A DNA stretch of 64,000 nucleotides from Lateolabrax maculatus. Taxonomy: Eukaryota; Chordata; Actinopteri; Acropomatiformes; Lateolabracidae. This document shows, one piece after another, positions 1-11,486 of the stretch. Below the pieces are notes generated by a model, which saw only the letters and a program-made list of their open reading frames with translations, did not search any database and had not been told where the DNA came from. Every line of letters begins with the position of its first letter. Positions within the stretch are counted from its first letter, which is position 1. A program made the position numbers and the translations under genes. The stretch is taken from the NCBI GenBank assembly GCA_031216445.1, contig CM062197.1, forward strand, positions 879,501-943,500, in the 5' to 3' direction.

Positions 1-154
1 TACAAACAGTTTCTGATGGTAATTAGCCCTCTGGGAGCACAGAGGGGCCCAGTAATAGATGTTTATCACAGCTCAGAGGATAACACTGATCCCAGGAGCT
101 AATGAAAGCTCCAAGGCCAAGGCTATTTTTCCTGGTTTAGACTAATCGTAATGC

Positions 155-420
155 TACTGCACATAACAATATTTTAGACAATATGGTGCTTGTAACATTG
201 TTAGAGTTTGGGGAAGACTTTCTCCTGTTTCAACATGATAATTCCCCCAAGCACAAAGAAAGGTCCATAAAGAAGTGGTTTTCCAAGTTTGGTGTGATAG
301 AACTTGACTGTCCTGCAGCTCGACCCCATCCAACACCTTTTGGATGATTTGGAACACAGACTGTTGGCCATGCAAGACTGGTTCCAAAATCCGGTGTAAA
401 GCCTTCCAGACACACTTCTG
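155..420 (+). mobile_element. Tc1/mariner transposase relic
   Basis: The plus strand, read across frame breaks, gives the pieces FQHDNSPKHKERSIKKWF and DPIQHLLDDLEHRL. These resemble the C-terminal catalytic part of a Tc1-like transposase (the HDN...H, IKKWF and PIQHLWD-type motifs). There is no continuous frame and I saw no terminal inverted repeats, so this is a dead fragment of the C-terminal third of a transposase gene. The family call rests on motif memory. Confidence 0.7.
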
Positions 421-1602
421 CAGGTTCAGAGAAGGTGGGGATAATAAGACGGACAGAAGAAGCTGAGAGAGAAGTGTGAAGGTAATGAGAGAAGACTGGT
501 CTGCAGGCTGGAGTCTCTTTGGAGAACAGCTCCTGTCCGTCGGCCCCTGAACGCCTCACTGCAGCTTTTAATTCTATTAACCTGCTGGTCACTAAGACAC
601 ATGGGAGCTCAGAGGCCTCCAGGACACTCATTACAGCCCAGTAATAACACAGGTTTCAATTCAGGAACACAAACTGAGGCAGGGATGCATTCACTTCGGC
701 TAAGATTTTTTAATTTGATTGAAAAAGTCCCACTGTTGACTCGACTCCATAAACATACAGATGCATGAGGAGAATGGAGAGTCTGGAGGAAGTAAGAGCT
801 TTCAGACAAACTCACACAAGGAGTTTCTGCATGTGGCGAGATAGCTGCAGCTAACGTCTCTACTGTTACGACCATTGGTTTGTGATGGACAGACTGCAAA
901 AACATATTTGCAAAAAATAAATAAATAAAAAGGGATGTTATTTAGAGGGATGTTGTGTCTGCGAATGCACTTTTAGAGTTACTACTAGTGGAGCTAAAAC
1001 TAACTACAAAGTTTCCAGCACAGCTATTTTTCTCATGGAAAAATAATTCAGATTCTATACTTGCTATAGCTCTAGCTGCACCATATCATGATTATCACAA
1101 TGTATATGGACCATGACATCATGCGGCCCAAGAGGTTACATCCCTGTCATGTGATTCTGCACTAAATGTAAACAGTTCAATTCAGCGGCCAAATAGGAAG
1201 TAGTGTGTCCTTTATGTAGCAAAGTAAGTAGTAAGGTGGTGATGGATGTGTGACGAGATTTGAGTCTGTGTTGACTCCTAAATGTAGGCTTACCAGTGGC
1301 TACCTAGTAGCTACAACAAAACAAGACAAGACAAAGAATCACGACATCCTCTTCCCTCATTTCCTGGCAGTTATCAAATAAAGACATAAAATGCAATATA
1401 TGTATATATTTTTTAGAATAAGTTGATTTCAAAACCTATGAAGGCAGCCCAACTAGTAGCATGAAGGCCTCAAATAAGAGCAGCCTGTTCTGGTAGAGAG
1501 GCGGAGCAGTAAGTGCACAAGATCAGAAGAATATCACAACTAAACATCCAACAACAAACTGCTGAAATGGCTACATGTGACTCTTACCGCAAAGATGGTC
1601 AC
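421..1602. other. No gene seen
   Basis: Mostly unremarkable AT-rich sequence. Short frames on both strands have no recognisable domains. The stretch ends where the type A duplicated block begins (atgctcccatatgatcactc at 1603, repeated at 6162). Confidence 0.5.
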
Positions 1603-2170
1603 ATGCTCCCATATGATCACTCAGGTGGTAAGAGGATATTCTGAAAACCAGACTAGCATTATGTTTAAAATCAAACTCAGTTTTCTGTGGAAATAAATGA
1701 CGTAATTCTTTTAAAGTCACATCCGAACGTTCAGTTTTAGCACCAGCTGTTTCGATGGTAACACTGACTGAGGGCAGGGATCACCGTCGTGATCGACACT
1801 CACAACACAAAGTAAAATCTTTAAAAGCGAACACACTCTCTTCCACAAGTCAGAGCATCATCAGCAGGAATACGGGAGGCTGGAACAAGACACCTCTCGC
1901 AAGAACCTTAACAGTGTTGTGATCATTAGACATTACCTTTAGTTCTTTTCTTTTTATGTGTTTGATGAAATACTGAGTTTTGTTCCCTAAATTCATCGAC
2001 TGTTCCTTTGTTCACATGTATGTGGATAACTCTTAGCTGGAGTTTATAATAAGGTTTAGTTATAAATCTAAAATTAGTATCTACAAGCTTTAATGCCTTG
2101 ACAAATGACGGGTTTGGAGGGTTTTGATATACTGGTTGTTCTTGTCTTTTACAGAACTGTACTGCTTTGG

Positions 2171-3479
2171 ATGGAGAACGCAACGATGGTAACTCCTCTC
2201 AAACAGCCTATTGTGTTCGAGCTGGAAGGCTTCTACGTACCGCCAGGCTACGGCTCTTTCCTGTTCGTCCTTGCTCTGTTTAACTACACGGTAACGCTGT
2301 TGGGGAATGGAGTGGTGATGTGTGTCATTTGCATAGACAAGAACCTGCACAGACCCATGTTCATAATGGTTTGTAACTTGGTAATCTGTGATCTGCTGGG
2401 GGCCACGGCAGTGCTGCCTCGCCTCATGATGCACTTCTTGACGGGGCAGAAAAAAATTGGCTACATCTCGGCCATTGCCCAGGCATTCTCTGTGCACACG
2501 TACGGCGTTGCAGTGCAGACTATTCTGGGCGCGATGGCCTATGACAGGTACTGAAACACATCAGCATACCAAGACAATTTAACGGCATAAATGGTACAGA
2601 CTGACTGAGATGACTTGATGACTTGTTACTGGGCCTTGAAATGTTATGAAATGTTATTAATGGTTTATGAAAGGACCTTTTCTGCATGTCACCCCCCTTG
2701 CTCTCTTCCCAAGTCTCCAGTCTGTGTCCAGGGATAAGAAAGGTTTTTAAAAAGTTAGAAACTTTTATTCATCATGTAAAACCATCCTACACCAGCTTGA
2801 CCTCTGACTTCTTCATGATGAAGTGTAGTCAATTGTTTGAATGTGAGCAAAGCCTAGATAAGAGCACTTTTGGGATATTTATAATGTACAGTTATGGTAA
2901 CAGTTTGAGTGCTAAGTTCCTGTAAATCTATATCTCTAACTTGAAGAAGCTGTGGATAGTTGTTATGTGTCTGACAATGCTCTCCCTCTGCAGGTACATT
3001 GCTGTTTGTGAACCACTCAGGTATTCGGCTATCATGACATCGGCTCGGCTGCACTCCTGCTGCGCCCTGGCCTGGTTCGTCGCTCTGCTGTGTATTGCTG
3101 TGCTTTTCGCCTTCCACATGAATGTCCCACTGTGTGGCAATACTATCGAACACGTCTACTGCAGCAACCGTGCTATCCTGAGCCTGGCCTGCAGACCCAC
3201 CCCTATAAGTAACATCTATGGTCAGTGTTTTCGTTACCAATAAGACAACAGACGTACAGAATGTTGTTGAATATTATCCCTTATCAGCACATGCAATACA
3301 GCAGGTTGAATCGGTGACAAAGTAATTTCATTCATTTAGTGCAGTTTCTCTGTGTCAGGAGTAAAATACCAACAACTAGTGCTAAATAATAAGGCATCAC
3401 AGTAAAACCTGCAAATTTTCATCAAATATATTTACAATTATTATTCTGAGCTTGTAATGAGATAATTTACACTGATTCA

Positions 3480-3525
<46 letters not shown>

Positions 3526-4051
3526 ATATGAAATAATAAAATAAACTATATATAAAAATTAAATAATTTAATTAAAAGATCTTTACAGCAATCACTGTGC
3601 TGTTACTGGAATGCAAAATGAGAGAAATGAATGATAGATTGAGGTGGAAGGTTTACATGATACTGAAAGGATAATTCAGATAATTTTTTTTCCAGGTCTG
3701 TCGATGTCCTGGTCTGTGAGTACAGGCATCTTCCTCATCATTTCCTTTTCCTACTTCAGAATCCTGCACGCTTCTGTGAAACAAGGCAGAGCTGACAGCA
3801 TGGTCCGCAGCAAGGCCTTTCAGACGTGCGCATCCCACCTTGTTGTGTATGTTCTGTATGAAATAGCTTCAGTGGTCATAATTCTGAGTCAGAGGTTCCC
3901 CTCCGCCTCCCAAAATATTAAGAAGTTCTTCAGCATCCTGTTCATCATCATTCCACCAGCCATAAACCCCATTATATACGGACTGGTCAGTAAAGAGCTA
4001 CGTGCTAGTATCATCAAGCATTTTAGCAGAGAAGTCCATCCCAAAAAATGA
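2171..4051 (+). CDS. Odorant receptor A1, three coding exons
   Basis: Predicted spliced CDS: exons 2171-2547, 2994-3220 and 3696-4051, 960 nt, 319 aa plus stop. Both introns start with GT and end with AG, and the joins keep frame (phase 2, then phase 1). The product is a rhodopsin-class seven-transmembrane receptor, presumably acting in cilia of olfactory sensory neurons. Visible marks: N-glycosylation sequon NAT at residues 3-5, TM1 GN at 45-46, LHRPM at 59-63, MAYDRY ending TM3 with DRY at 125-127, SKAFQTCASHL entering TM6, and NPIIYG in TM7. The start was chosen because a pyrimidine-rich acceptor (gtcttttacag) lies about 16 bases upstream, typical of an OR 5'UTR intron. Intron 1 carries a SINE-tail-like piece near 2680-2720 and intron 2 a (TA)n tract. 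Coding introns are uncommon in ORs. Subfamily not assigned. Confidence 0.87.
3485..3522. repeat. (TA)n microsatellite in A1 intron 2
   Basis: Uninterrupted TA dinucleotide run. The matching tract in A2 (8043-8088) is longer and accounts for the change of offset between the two blocks. Confidence 0.95.
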
Positions 4052-4235
4052 TTTTTGGGATGGACTTCAAAAAAGGAAGTTTAACTTTTGTAAGTCATTG
4101 TTTTCCCAATAATTGTTAATGAACTATTTTACAGAGCTGTATAATTTATTTTAATTGTTTTGTACCTGCTCGTAAAGTTTTCAATAACCTAGCACATCCC
4201 ATAGTCAAAAATGATTTAGGTTTTAGGCCACACCT

Positions 4236-4345
4236 GTGGCCTAGTGGTCTAAGGTGCAAACCATGTAATTGCTACATGTCGGCCCCTTTGCTCTTTTCCC
4301 AAGTATCCTGTCTGTATCTACTTTCAAATCTCAAAAAAATAAAAT
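4236..4345 (+). mobile_element. tRNA-derived SINE, B box deleted
   Basis: Begins tgtggcctagtggtctaagg, which matches a tRNA A-box region, and continues through the gcaaaccatgtaattgc body to a cctgtctgtatctacttt tail and an A-rich end. Comparison with 22892-23035 shows that the B-box stretch (ccctggttcagttctggctc) is missing here. It lies in the 3' flank of A1. Confidence 0.7.
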
Positions 4346-4535
4346 GTACTGTATATTATCTTTGTCTTTATTTCTCAGCCTAATCCCTGGCCCTCCAGTA
4401 CCTATCAGATGTTCTCAATGTTTCACAGAAGCATTAACAAAGCTGGAGTTAGGGTTGTGTCGCTAAAAGCATTGAAAAATGATCCTTGAAAAATTAAAAA
4501 TCAACATGTTTTTCTGGAAATTACTACAAAACTTT

Positions 4536-5024
4536 TAGCCTGGCATCACCAGACTAATTCGCAAATGCATATTAGTCTGGAACCTCTCAGTTCATTTTTG
4601 ATTTCCAAGGGGCGTTATTGACGGGCGGAGACAACCAATCAGAGCAACATAACGCCGTCCTGTCAGGCAGTACTTCCTGTCAGAAGTTCGGCAAACACAT
4701 ATTTCTTATCAACATAGAGTTTAAGTGCATTTGTTTGTTTTTCTTTTAGAGAAAATTCAGCGTCCAGTCTGTTTAATACTGCCACTGTAGCCGGCTGTGG
4801 AACGTTCTGAATCAGTGGCAGCCATCTTGGTTGTTCACAAAGATGCTTCAATGGCGCTCATCTCTGTCAGTCATCATATTAAACCCGCCTCATATTAGAT
4901 AAATGGTTGTGATTGCCTCGCCAGATAACAGTTCTGGGGAAATCTATCTGAATGGGAGAGAGGCCAGACTTATCTGTCAGAGCAAATAACACATGAGCTG
5001 CAGATTTGTCTGGTTCCCAGGCTA
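4536..5024. mobile_element. MITE-like DNA transposon, 489 bp
   Basis: The ends are imperfect inverted repeats: it starts tagcctggcatcaccagac and closes gtctggttcccaggcta. Copy 2 of the block has the empty site, so the boundaries are clear. The flanks caaaacttt and caaaaattt look like a 9-bp target duplication with one mismatch. Related copies lie at 51311 (5' end only) and 63164. No transposase; superfamily not assigned. Confidence 0.8.
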
Positions 5025-5537
5025 CAAAAATTTAGTTTTACTCTACAAATAAAATATTAAAAGCTGCTCATGACAAGGTCTGTGGATTATCCTGGTGTAC
5101 AAGGTGGAATACAAATAAAGTTATTATTGTGTAATTTCAGTTAAATATGGCTGTTCAAGAAACATCTCCTTACAAGAGGCTAAATTGTATATTTTGTTGT
5201 TCTCTTATCATATATTAGGCTGTGTTATTATCAGAGAAGTATTTGGTTTGTATTACTTTCTAAATAACTAGCAGCAACTGATTTCAACAGAGAAATTTAG
5301 GAGTACCATGTTAATTTTAACAATTCCATTTGGACAAAAAAGTTAGCTTTTAATCCTATAACTCTGGAATTCTGGCACATCGCCAGTTCCGGTTTTCCCT
5401 GATTTTCACAATGCACTGGACCCACAATATCTTCACATTAGAGACACTTGTTGATTGTTAGATGTAGAAAGTTTGTTTTTTCAGAAATTTTAGTCTAATG
5501 CAGAAGAACGTATTTGCACAAATGAGTTTGTTGGGAG

Positions 5538-5876
5538 GTGCCCTGTAGCAGATCAAAGACATGCCATAGGGATTTAACATCAACTAAATATTTTGCAATG
5601 GGAAACAAAGTGTTAAAGCTGCTCTGTTTGCCTCGTCACCATGAGTCTAACCAGGATCAACAAATCAATCTCAAAAAAGTAATGGCCATCGTGCCATTAA
5701 ATTTGTTGAATATTCCCGGCCTCTGGAAGATGAATCCTTATGATTCTTGTGACACCCCAACTTTTCCTCTAAAGCCACTCTCAAGCCAAAAAGCTAACTA
5801 TACACACGAGACATCTCATAATAACGTAGGCCCATTGCCGAGACATTGGCTTCCCATTTATGCTCCAAAGAGGTAA
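5538..5876 (+). other. Open frame of unknown nature, copy 1
   Basis: An open frame of 112 codons with no domain I recognise. The same reading, with few amino-acid changes and a small in-frame length difference (FPLKPL against FPPL), stays open at 23424-23837. Both lie downstream of a type A receptor or its relic, so they belong to the same duplicated 3' flank. It has no clear N-terminal signal, membrane segment or catalytic motif. It may be a decayed exon, part of an unrecognised transposon, or chance. Listed because the frame is shared, not because a function is visible. Confidence 0.25.
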
Positions 5877-6729
5877 CTGACAGCATCAGAGTTCCATTAG
5901 TGCCACCCTCACCACTGGTAAGCCTTTAAATTAGGCTTGTCTGAAATATATTCTTTTTTTAATATTTATTTGGTGCATTGGTATTTGAATGTCAGTGCTG
6001 GTATTCAAAGCTGTAAAATTATATTCATGACAACCCTAACTCTAAAAAGAGCAAATTGATGAGCATCTTTGTTCAACACTTTTGTGCAACAAACATTGGA
6101 AGCCAGGCAATTAGTGGGGCTTTGTGCTGTGTGTATGGAAATTTTGTAGCACATTTTTTTAATGCTCCCATATGATCACTCAGGTGGTAAGAGGATATTC
6201 TGAAAACCAGACTAGCATTATGTTTAAAATCAAACTCAGTTTTCTGTGGAAATAAATGACGTAATTCTTTTAAAGTCACATCCGAACGTTCAGTTTTAGC
6301 ACCAGCTGTTTCGATGGTAACACTGACTGAGGGCAGGGATCACCGTCATGATCGACACTCACAACACAAAGTAAAATCTTTAAAAGCGAACACACTCTCT
6401 TCCACAAGTCAGAGCATCATCAGCAGGAATACGGGAGGCTGGAACAAGACACCTCTCGCAAGAACCTTAACAGTGTTGTGATCATTAGACATTACCTTTA
6501 GTTCTTTTCTTTTTATGTGTTTGATGAAATACTGAGTTTTGTTCCCTAAATTCATCGACTGTTCCTTTGTTCACATGTATGTGGATAACTCTTAGCTGGA
6601 GTTTATAATAAGGTTTAGTTATAAATCTAAAATTAGTATCTACAAGCTTTAATGCCTTGACAAATGACGGGTTTGGAGGGTTTTGATATACTGGTTGTTC
6701 TTGTCTTTTACAGAACTGTACTGCTTTGG

Positions 6730-8038
6730 ATGGAGAACGCAACGATGGTAACTCCTCTCAAACAGCCTATTGTGTTCGAGCTGGAAGGCTTCTACGTACC
6801 GCCAGGCTACGGCTCTTTCCTGTTCGTCCTTGCTCTGTTTAACTACACGGTAACGCTGTTGGGGAATGGAGTGGTGATGTGTGTCATTTGCATAGACAAG
6901 AACCTGCACAGACCCATGTTCATAATGGTTTGTAACTTGGTAATCTGTGATCTGCTGGGGGCCACGGCAGTGCTGCCTCGCCTCATGATGCACTTCTTGA
7001 CGGGGCAGAAAAAAATTGGCTACATCTCGGCCATTGCCCAGGCATTCTCTGTGCACACGTACGGCGTTGCAGTGCAGACTATTCTGGGCGCGATGGCCTA
7101 TGACAGGTACTGAAACACATCAGCATACCAAGACAATTTAACGGCATAAATGGTACAGACTGACTGAGATGACTTGATGACTTGTTACTGGGCCTTGAAA
7201 TGTTATGAAATGTTATTAATGGTTTATGAAAGGACCTTTTCTGCATGTCACCCCCCTTGCTCTCTTCCCAAGTCTCCAGTCTGTGTCCAGGGATAAGAAA
7301 GGTTTTTAAAAAGTTAGAAATTTTTATTCATCATGTAAAACCATCCTACACCAGCTTGACCTCTGACTTCTTCATGATGAAGTGTAGTCAATTGTTTGAA
7401 TGTGAGCAAAGCCTAGATAAGAGCACTTTTGGGATATTTATAATGTACAGTTATGGTAACAGTTTGAGTGCTAAGTTCCTGTAAATCTATATCTCTAACT
7501 TGAAGAAGCTGTGGATAGTTGTTATGTGTCTGACAATGCTCTCCCTCTGCAGGTACATTGCTGTTTGTGAACCACTCAGGTATTCGGCTATCATGACATC
7601 GGCTCGGCTGCACTCCTGCTGCACCCTGGCCTGGTTCGTCGCTCTGCTGTGTATTGCTGTGCTTTTCGCCTTCCACATGAATGTCCCACTGTGTGGCAAT
7701 ACTATCGAACACGTCTACTGCAGCAACCGTGCTATCCTGAGCCTGGCCTGCAGACCCACCCCTATAAGTAACATCTATGGTCAGTGTTTTCGTTACCAAT
7801 AAGACAACAGACGTACAGAATGTTGTTGAATATTATCCCTTATCAGCACATGCAATACAGCAGGTTGAATCGGTGACAAAGTAATTTCATTCATTTAGTG
7901 CAGTTTCTCTGTGTCAGGAGTAAAATACCAACAACTAGTGCTAAATAATAAGGCATCACAGTAAAACCTGCAAATTTTCATCAAATATATTTACAATTAT
8001 TATTCTGAGCTTGTAATGAGATAATTTACACTGATTCA

Positions 8039-8090
<52 letters not shown>

Positions 8091-8619
8091 TTTATATGAA
8101 ATAATAAAATAAACTATATATAAAAATTAAATAATTTAATTAAAAGATCTTTACAGCAATCACTGTGCTGTTACTGGAATGCAAAATGAGAGAAATGAAT
8201 GATAGATTGAGGTGGAAGGTTTACATGATACTGAAAGGATAATTCAGATAATTTTTTTTCCAGGTCTGTCGATGTCCTGGTCTGTGAGTACAGGCATCTT
8301 CCCCATCATTGCTTTTTCCTACTTCAAAATCCTGCACGCTTCTGTGAAACAAGGCAGAGCTGACAGCATGGTCCGCAGCAAGGCCTTTCAGACGTGCGCA
8401 TCCCACCTTGTTGTGTATGTTCTGTATGAAATAGCTTCAGTGGTCCTAATTCTGAGTCAGAGGTTCCCCTCCGCCTCCCAAAATATCAAGAATTTTTTCA
8501 GCATCCTGTTCATCATCATTCCACCAGCCATAAACCCCATTATATACGGACTGGTCAGTACAGAGCTACGTGCTAGTATCATCAAGCATTTTAGCAGAGA
8601 AGTCCATCCCAAAAAATGA
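6730..8619 (+). CDS. Odorant receptor A2, three coding exons
   Basis: Predicted exons 6730-7106, 7553-7779 and 8264-8619, again 960 nt and 319 aa, with the same GT-AG splice sites and phases as A1. Exon 1 shows no difference from A1. Exon 2 has one change (Ala to Thr in the CCALAW/CCTLAW segment). Exon 3 has about nine nucleotide differences giving several amino-acid changes, among them FLIISFSYFR to FPIIAFSYFK in TM5 and VVIILS to VVLILS in TM6. All receptor landmarks (NAT sequon, GN, DRY, NPIIY) are kept and no stop interrupts the joined frame, so it is probably functional. An acceptor-like gtcttttacag precedes the start as in A1. The 3' flank contains the same B-box-less SINE. Confidence 0.86.
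8043..8088. repeat. (TA)n microsatellite in A2 intron 2
   Basis: TA dinucleotide run at the position of the A1 tract but longer. Confidence 0.95.
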
Positions 8620-8802
8620 TTTTTGGGATGGACTTCAAAAAAGGAAGTTTAACTTTTGTAAGTCATTGTTTTCCCAATAATTGTTAATGAACTATTTTAC
8701 AGAGCTGTATAATTTATTTTAATTGTTTTGTACCTGCTCGTAAAGTTTTCAATAACCTAGCACATCCCATAGTCAAAAATTATTTAGGTTTTAGGCCACA
8801 CC

Positions 8803-8912
8803 TGTGGCCTAGTGGTCTAAGGTGCAAACCATGTAATTGCTACATGTCGGCCCCTTTGCTCTTTTCCCAAGTATCCTGTCTGTATCTACTTTCAAATCTC
8901 AAAAAAATAAAA
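8803..8912 (+). mobile_element. tRNA-derived SINE, copy in A2 flank
   Basis: Duplicate of the SINE at 4236-4345, with the same missing B box, so the SINE was inserted and damaged before the block was duplicated. Confidence 0.7.
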
Positions 8913-9225
8913 TGTACTGTATATTATCTTTGTCTTTATTTCTCAGCCTAATCCCTGGCCCTCCAGTACCTATCAGATGTTCTCAATGTTTCACAGAAGC
9001 ATTAACAAAGTTAGAGTTGAAAAATGAAAAAGCAACAAAACTTTAGTTTTACTCTACTAATAAAATATTATAAGCTTCTCATGGCAAGGTCTGTGGATTA
9101 TCCTGGTGTTAAAGGTGGAATACAACTGATCTTATTATTGTTGTTATTGCAGTTAAATACAGCTGTTCAATAAACACGTCTTTATAGAGGTTAAATTGTA
9201 CATTTTCTTGTTTCTTATTATATAT

Positions 9226-9808
9226 TGTTAAGGTCTTGGTTCTGGTTGGACCCGAAAGCAGACACAGACAGGAGTAGAGTTGTAAGAGATAAATGGTTTA
9301 ATGACTAGACTGAGTAAGGGGGGGTGAGTGGAGGAGAGGCAGGCAGGGGACAGGTTGGCCGACGAGCTGGGGAGCTGACCAGGTGCGTTGGGAGGGCTGA
9401 GTGAAGGAACCGGTGGGTAGCTGCTGGTTGGCTGAAGATAGGCAGGAGATGCTGGTAGCTGGTGATGAGGCAGGTGAGGTGGCACTTTTGATCCTGAGGC
9501 AAAGGAAAGCAAATAGTGCAAGCAAGGTTCACATGAATCACACACAAAGGAAAACTAGAAATGTCTTTAGTGGGGCTGAGAGAGTATACCACTGAGGTGA
9601 CTGAACAATCTGGCGTCAGGTAGAGAGAAGACCGGGGTTCTTGTAGAGCTGGTGATTACATGATTGAGACCAGGTGTGGAATAGTGCCAGATGCCAGGAG
9701 TGGAGACCGCGACCACGACACACACACCCACGGGGAAGTTGGAGACAAGGAAGGGAACACAAAAAAAAAAATCTGGGAAAAACAGAAGTAACGGCATGAG
9801 CCGTGACA
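9226..9808 (-). mobile_element. Gypsy chromovirus LTR (3' LTR, minus strand)
   Basis: On the minus strand the segment starts TGTCACGGCTCATG and ends CCTTAACA, giving TG...CA ends. A G-rich stretch (ttgtgggggtgc) immediately precedes it, as expected for a polypurine tract, and chromodomain-type coding precedes that. This is the 3' LTR of a minus-strand element whose body is otherwise gone. No target duplication is visible because the other end is missing. Confidence 0.65.
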
Positions 9809-9990
9809 GCACCCCCACAACCTGCGCCTCCTGGCTTGTTCAGGCTTGTCTGGATGGGCAGGATACAAATCCCAGATAAGGTAAGCTTCAAAGATAAGGC
9901 TGCGGGGATCCATGAATATTCCTCTGGACCATATCCCTCCCAGTCAACCAGATCTTGATGTATTAGTTAAAGGGGAAGTGATGCTGAGCC
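9809..9990 (-). mobile_element. Chromovirus pol C-terminus (chromodomain) relic
   Basis: Minus-strand translation near 9900-9960 gives LVDWEGYGPEEYSWIP, the core of the chromodomain at the C-terminus of chromovirus Ty3/gypsy integrases. It is followed toward the LTR by a Pro/Gly/Arg-rich tail. This is only the last portion of pol. On its far side the sequence changes to the plus-strand gypsy relic. Confidence 0.7.
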
Positions 9991-11486
9991 CCACCAAAGG
10001 CTCCACTCCTGGTGGAACATCAGGCCCCTCCACATCTTCAATCCTGGAAACACCATAACCATCAAAAAGGGGGCCATCGTGGGGTTTCTCCAGCCTGCCA
10101 CAGCTGTGCATCCAGCAGACACCACAAACCAGCCAGAAAAAGGTTTGATTAGCTCCCCCACAGTTCCCCAATACTTGCATGAGCTCTATGTCCAGAGTTC
10201 CACAGAACTTAAAACAAAAGAGAAGCTCCAGCTGGTGCAGCTAATGTGCACCTATGGCAGTGTGTTCTCTACTGGTCCCAATGATCTTGGCCGTGCTAGG
10301 CATCCCAGACAAACAACTACCATGCCAGATGGCGTGGGAGAAGCAACAAAATGCTGACCAACAGATACAACAAGGCTTGGAAGTGGGACTGGCCAGACGC
10401 AGCCACAGCAGCTGAGCATCGCCTATAGTGATGATTTGTAAAAAGGACGGGACGTACTGCATCTGCATAGACTATAGAGTCCTGAACGAGGCCACCATTA
10501 AAGATGCATACCCGTTACCATCTCGACTGCTAAATGGTTCAGCACACTGGACCTCACCTCCGGCTACTGCCAAGTCGAACTGACCCCCAGGGCCTTCTGC
10601 ACCAGAAATGGACTGTTCGAGTGGAATGTCTGCCGTTTGGACTGCGCAATGCTCCGGCGACATTCCAGCAACTGATGGACCACTTTTTGGCTGGCATGCA
10701 GTGGGAGACCTGTCTGATCTACTTGGACGACATTATTGTCAGCAATGCTGGAGCAGCTGGGCCACGTTTTCAACCGACTCCACCAGGCCAACCTGAAACT
10801 GAAACCTGCTAAGTCCTGCCTCTTCAGCTGCCAATTAGCCTACCTGGGCCACATTGTCTCGGACGATGATGTGGCCACCGACCCTAGCAAAGTCCAGAAG
10901 GTGCAGGAGTGGCAAATGCCAGTATCGCTCCAGGAGGTCCACTGATTCATCAGCCTTGCATTATATTATCAGTGGCATTCCCCAGAGGAGCTGAAACAGG
11001 CCCAGGAAGCTGAACCAGATATTGCAACTATCAGAACATGGATGGAAGCCAGCAGAGAGCGCCCTCCATGGGTAACAGTCTCCCCATGCATTCCAGCCAC
11101 AAAGACCTATTGGAGCCAGTGGAAGCGGGATGGAATACTGGTTAGGCGGTTCTAGTGCTTAGATGATACCCTTTTCTACCCACAAGTTGTGCTGCCTTGT
11201 GCCTTTTGGCCTGAAGTCATGAGACAAATGCAAGAAAGGCAAGTAGGTGCCCTTTGGTGGGGCATCTGTACCAGCTGCCCATCCAAAGCCAAGCCCTGTA
11301 AGACACCACAAGCTCGCATGGGTACTGTTCAAGCGGTAGGCCCAAAGGACTACATCGCCTTGGACATCATTGGGCCACTGAACGAGACAAAAGTACAACA
11401 ACTGTTATATGCTTGTGAAACAAGACTACTTCACCAAATGGGTGGAGGCTTTCCCCCTACCAAATGAGTAGGCTGTAACTGTGGCT
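9991..11486 (+). mobile_element. Old Ty3/gypsy relic, part 1 (protease/RT/IN pieces)
   Basis: Plus-strand pol pieces with stops and frameshifts. There is a spacer with HELYVQSSTELKTKEKLQL, RT pieces (WFSTLDLTSGYCQVEL, then HQANLKLKPAKSCLFS and LGHIVSDDDVATDP) and an integrase piece (DYIALDIIGPLNET). The same sequence occurs at 25640-26560. The relic breaks at about 11486, where an L2-type LINE begins, and resumes near 18810. It is a defective remnant of an element whose second copy (24660-27296) also keeps gag pieces. Confidence 0.75.

Larger units (their letters stand above)
1603..5250. repeat. Tandem block, copy 1 (holds A1)
   Basis: From 1603 the sequence is repeated almost base for base from 6162. 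The offset is 4559 up to the second intron of the receptor gene and 4568 after it, because the (TA)n tract in that intron differs in length. The match runs through all three exons, both introns and the 3' flank. It is interrupted only in copy 1 by the MITE at 4536-5024 and fades near 5250. The other copy is 6162-9225. Confidence 0.9.
6162..9225. repeat. Tandem block, copy 2 (holds A2)
   Basis: Counterpart of 1603-5250. It lacks the MITE and is cut at 9226 by an LTR sequence. Exon 1 and intron 1 are almost identical to copy 1, with more change in exon 3. Confidence 0.9.

Noticed and set aside
230..631. 133-codon minus-strand frame near the left edge
   Set aside because: It runs antisense over the Tc1 relic and into unique sequence, with no recognisable domain.
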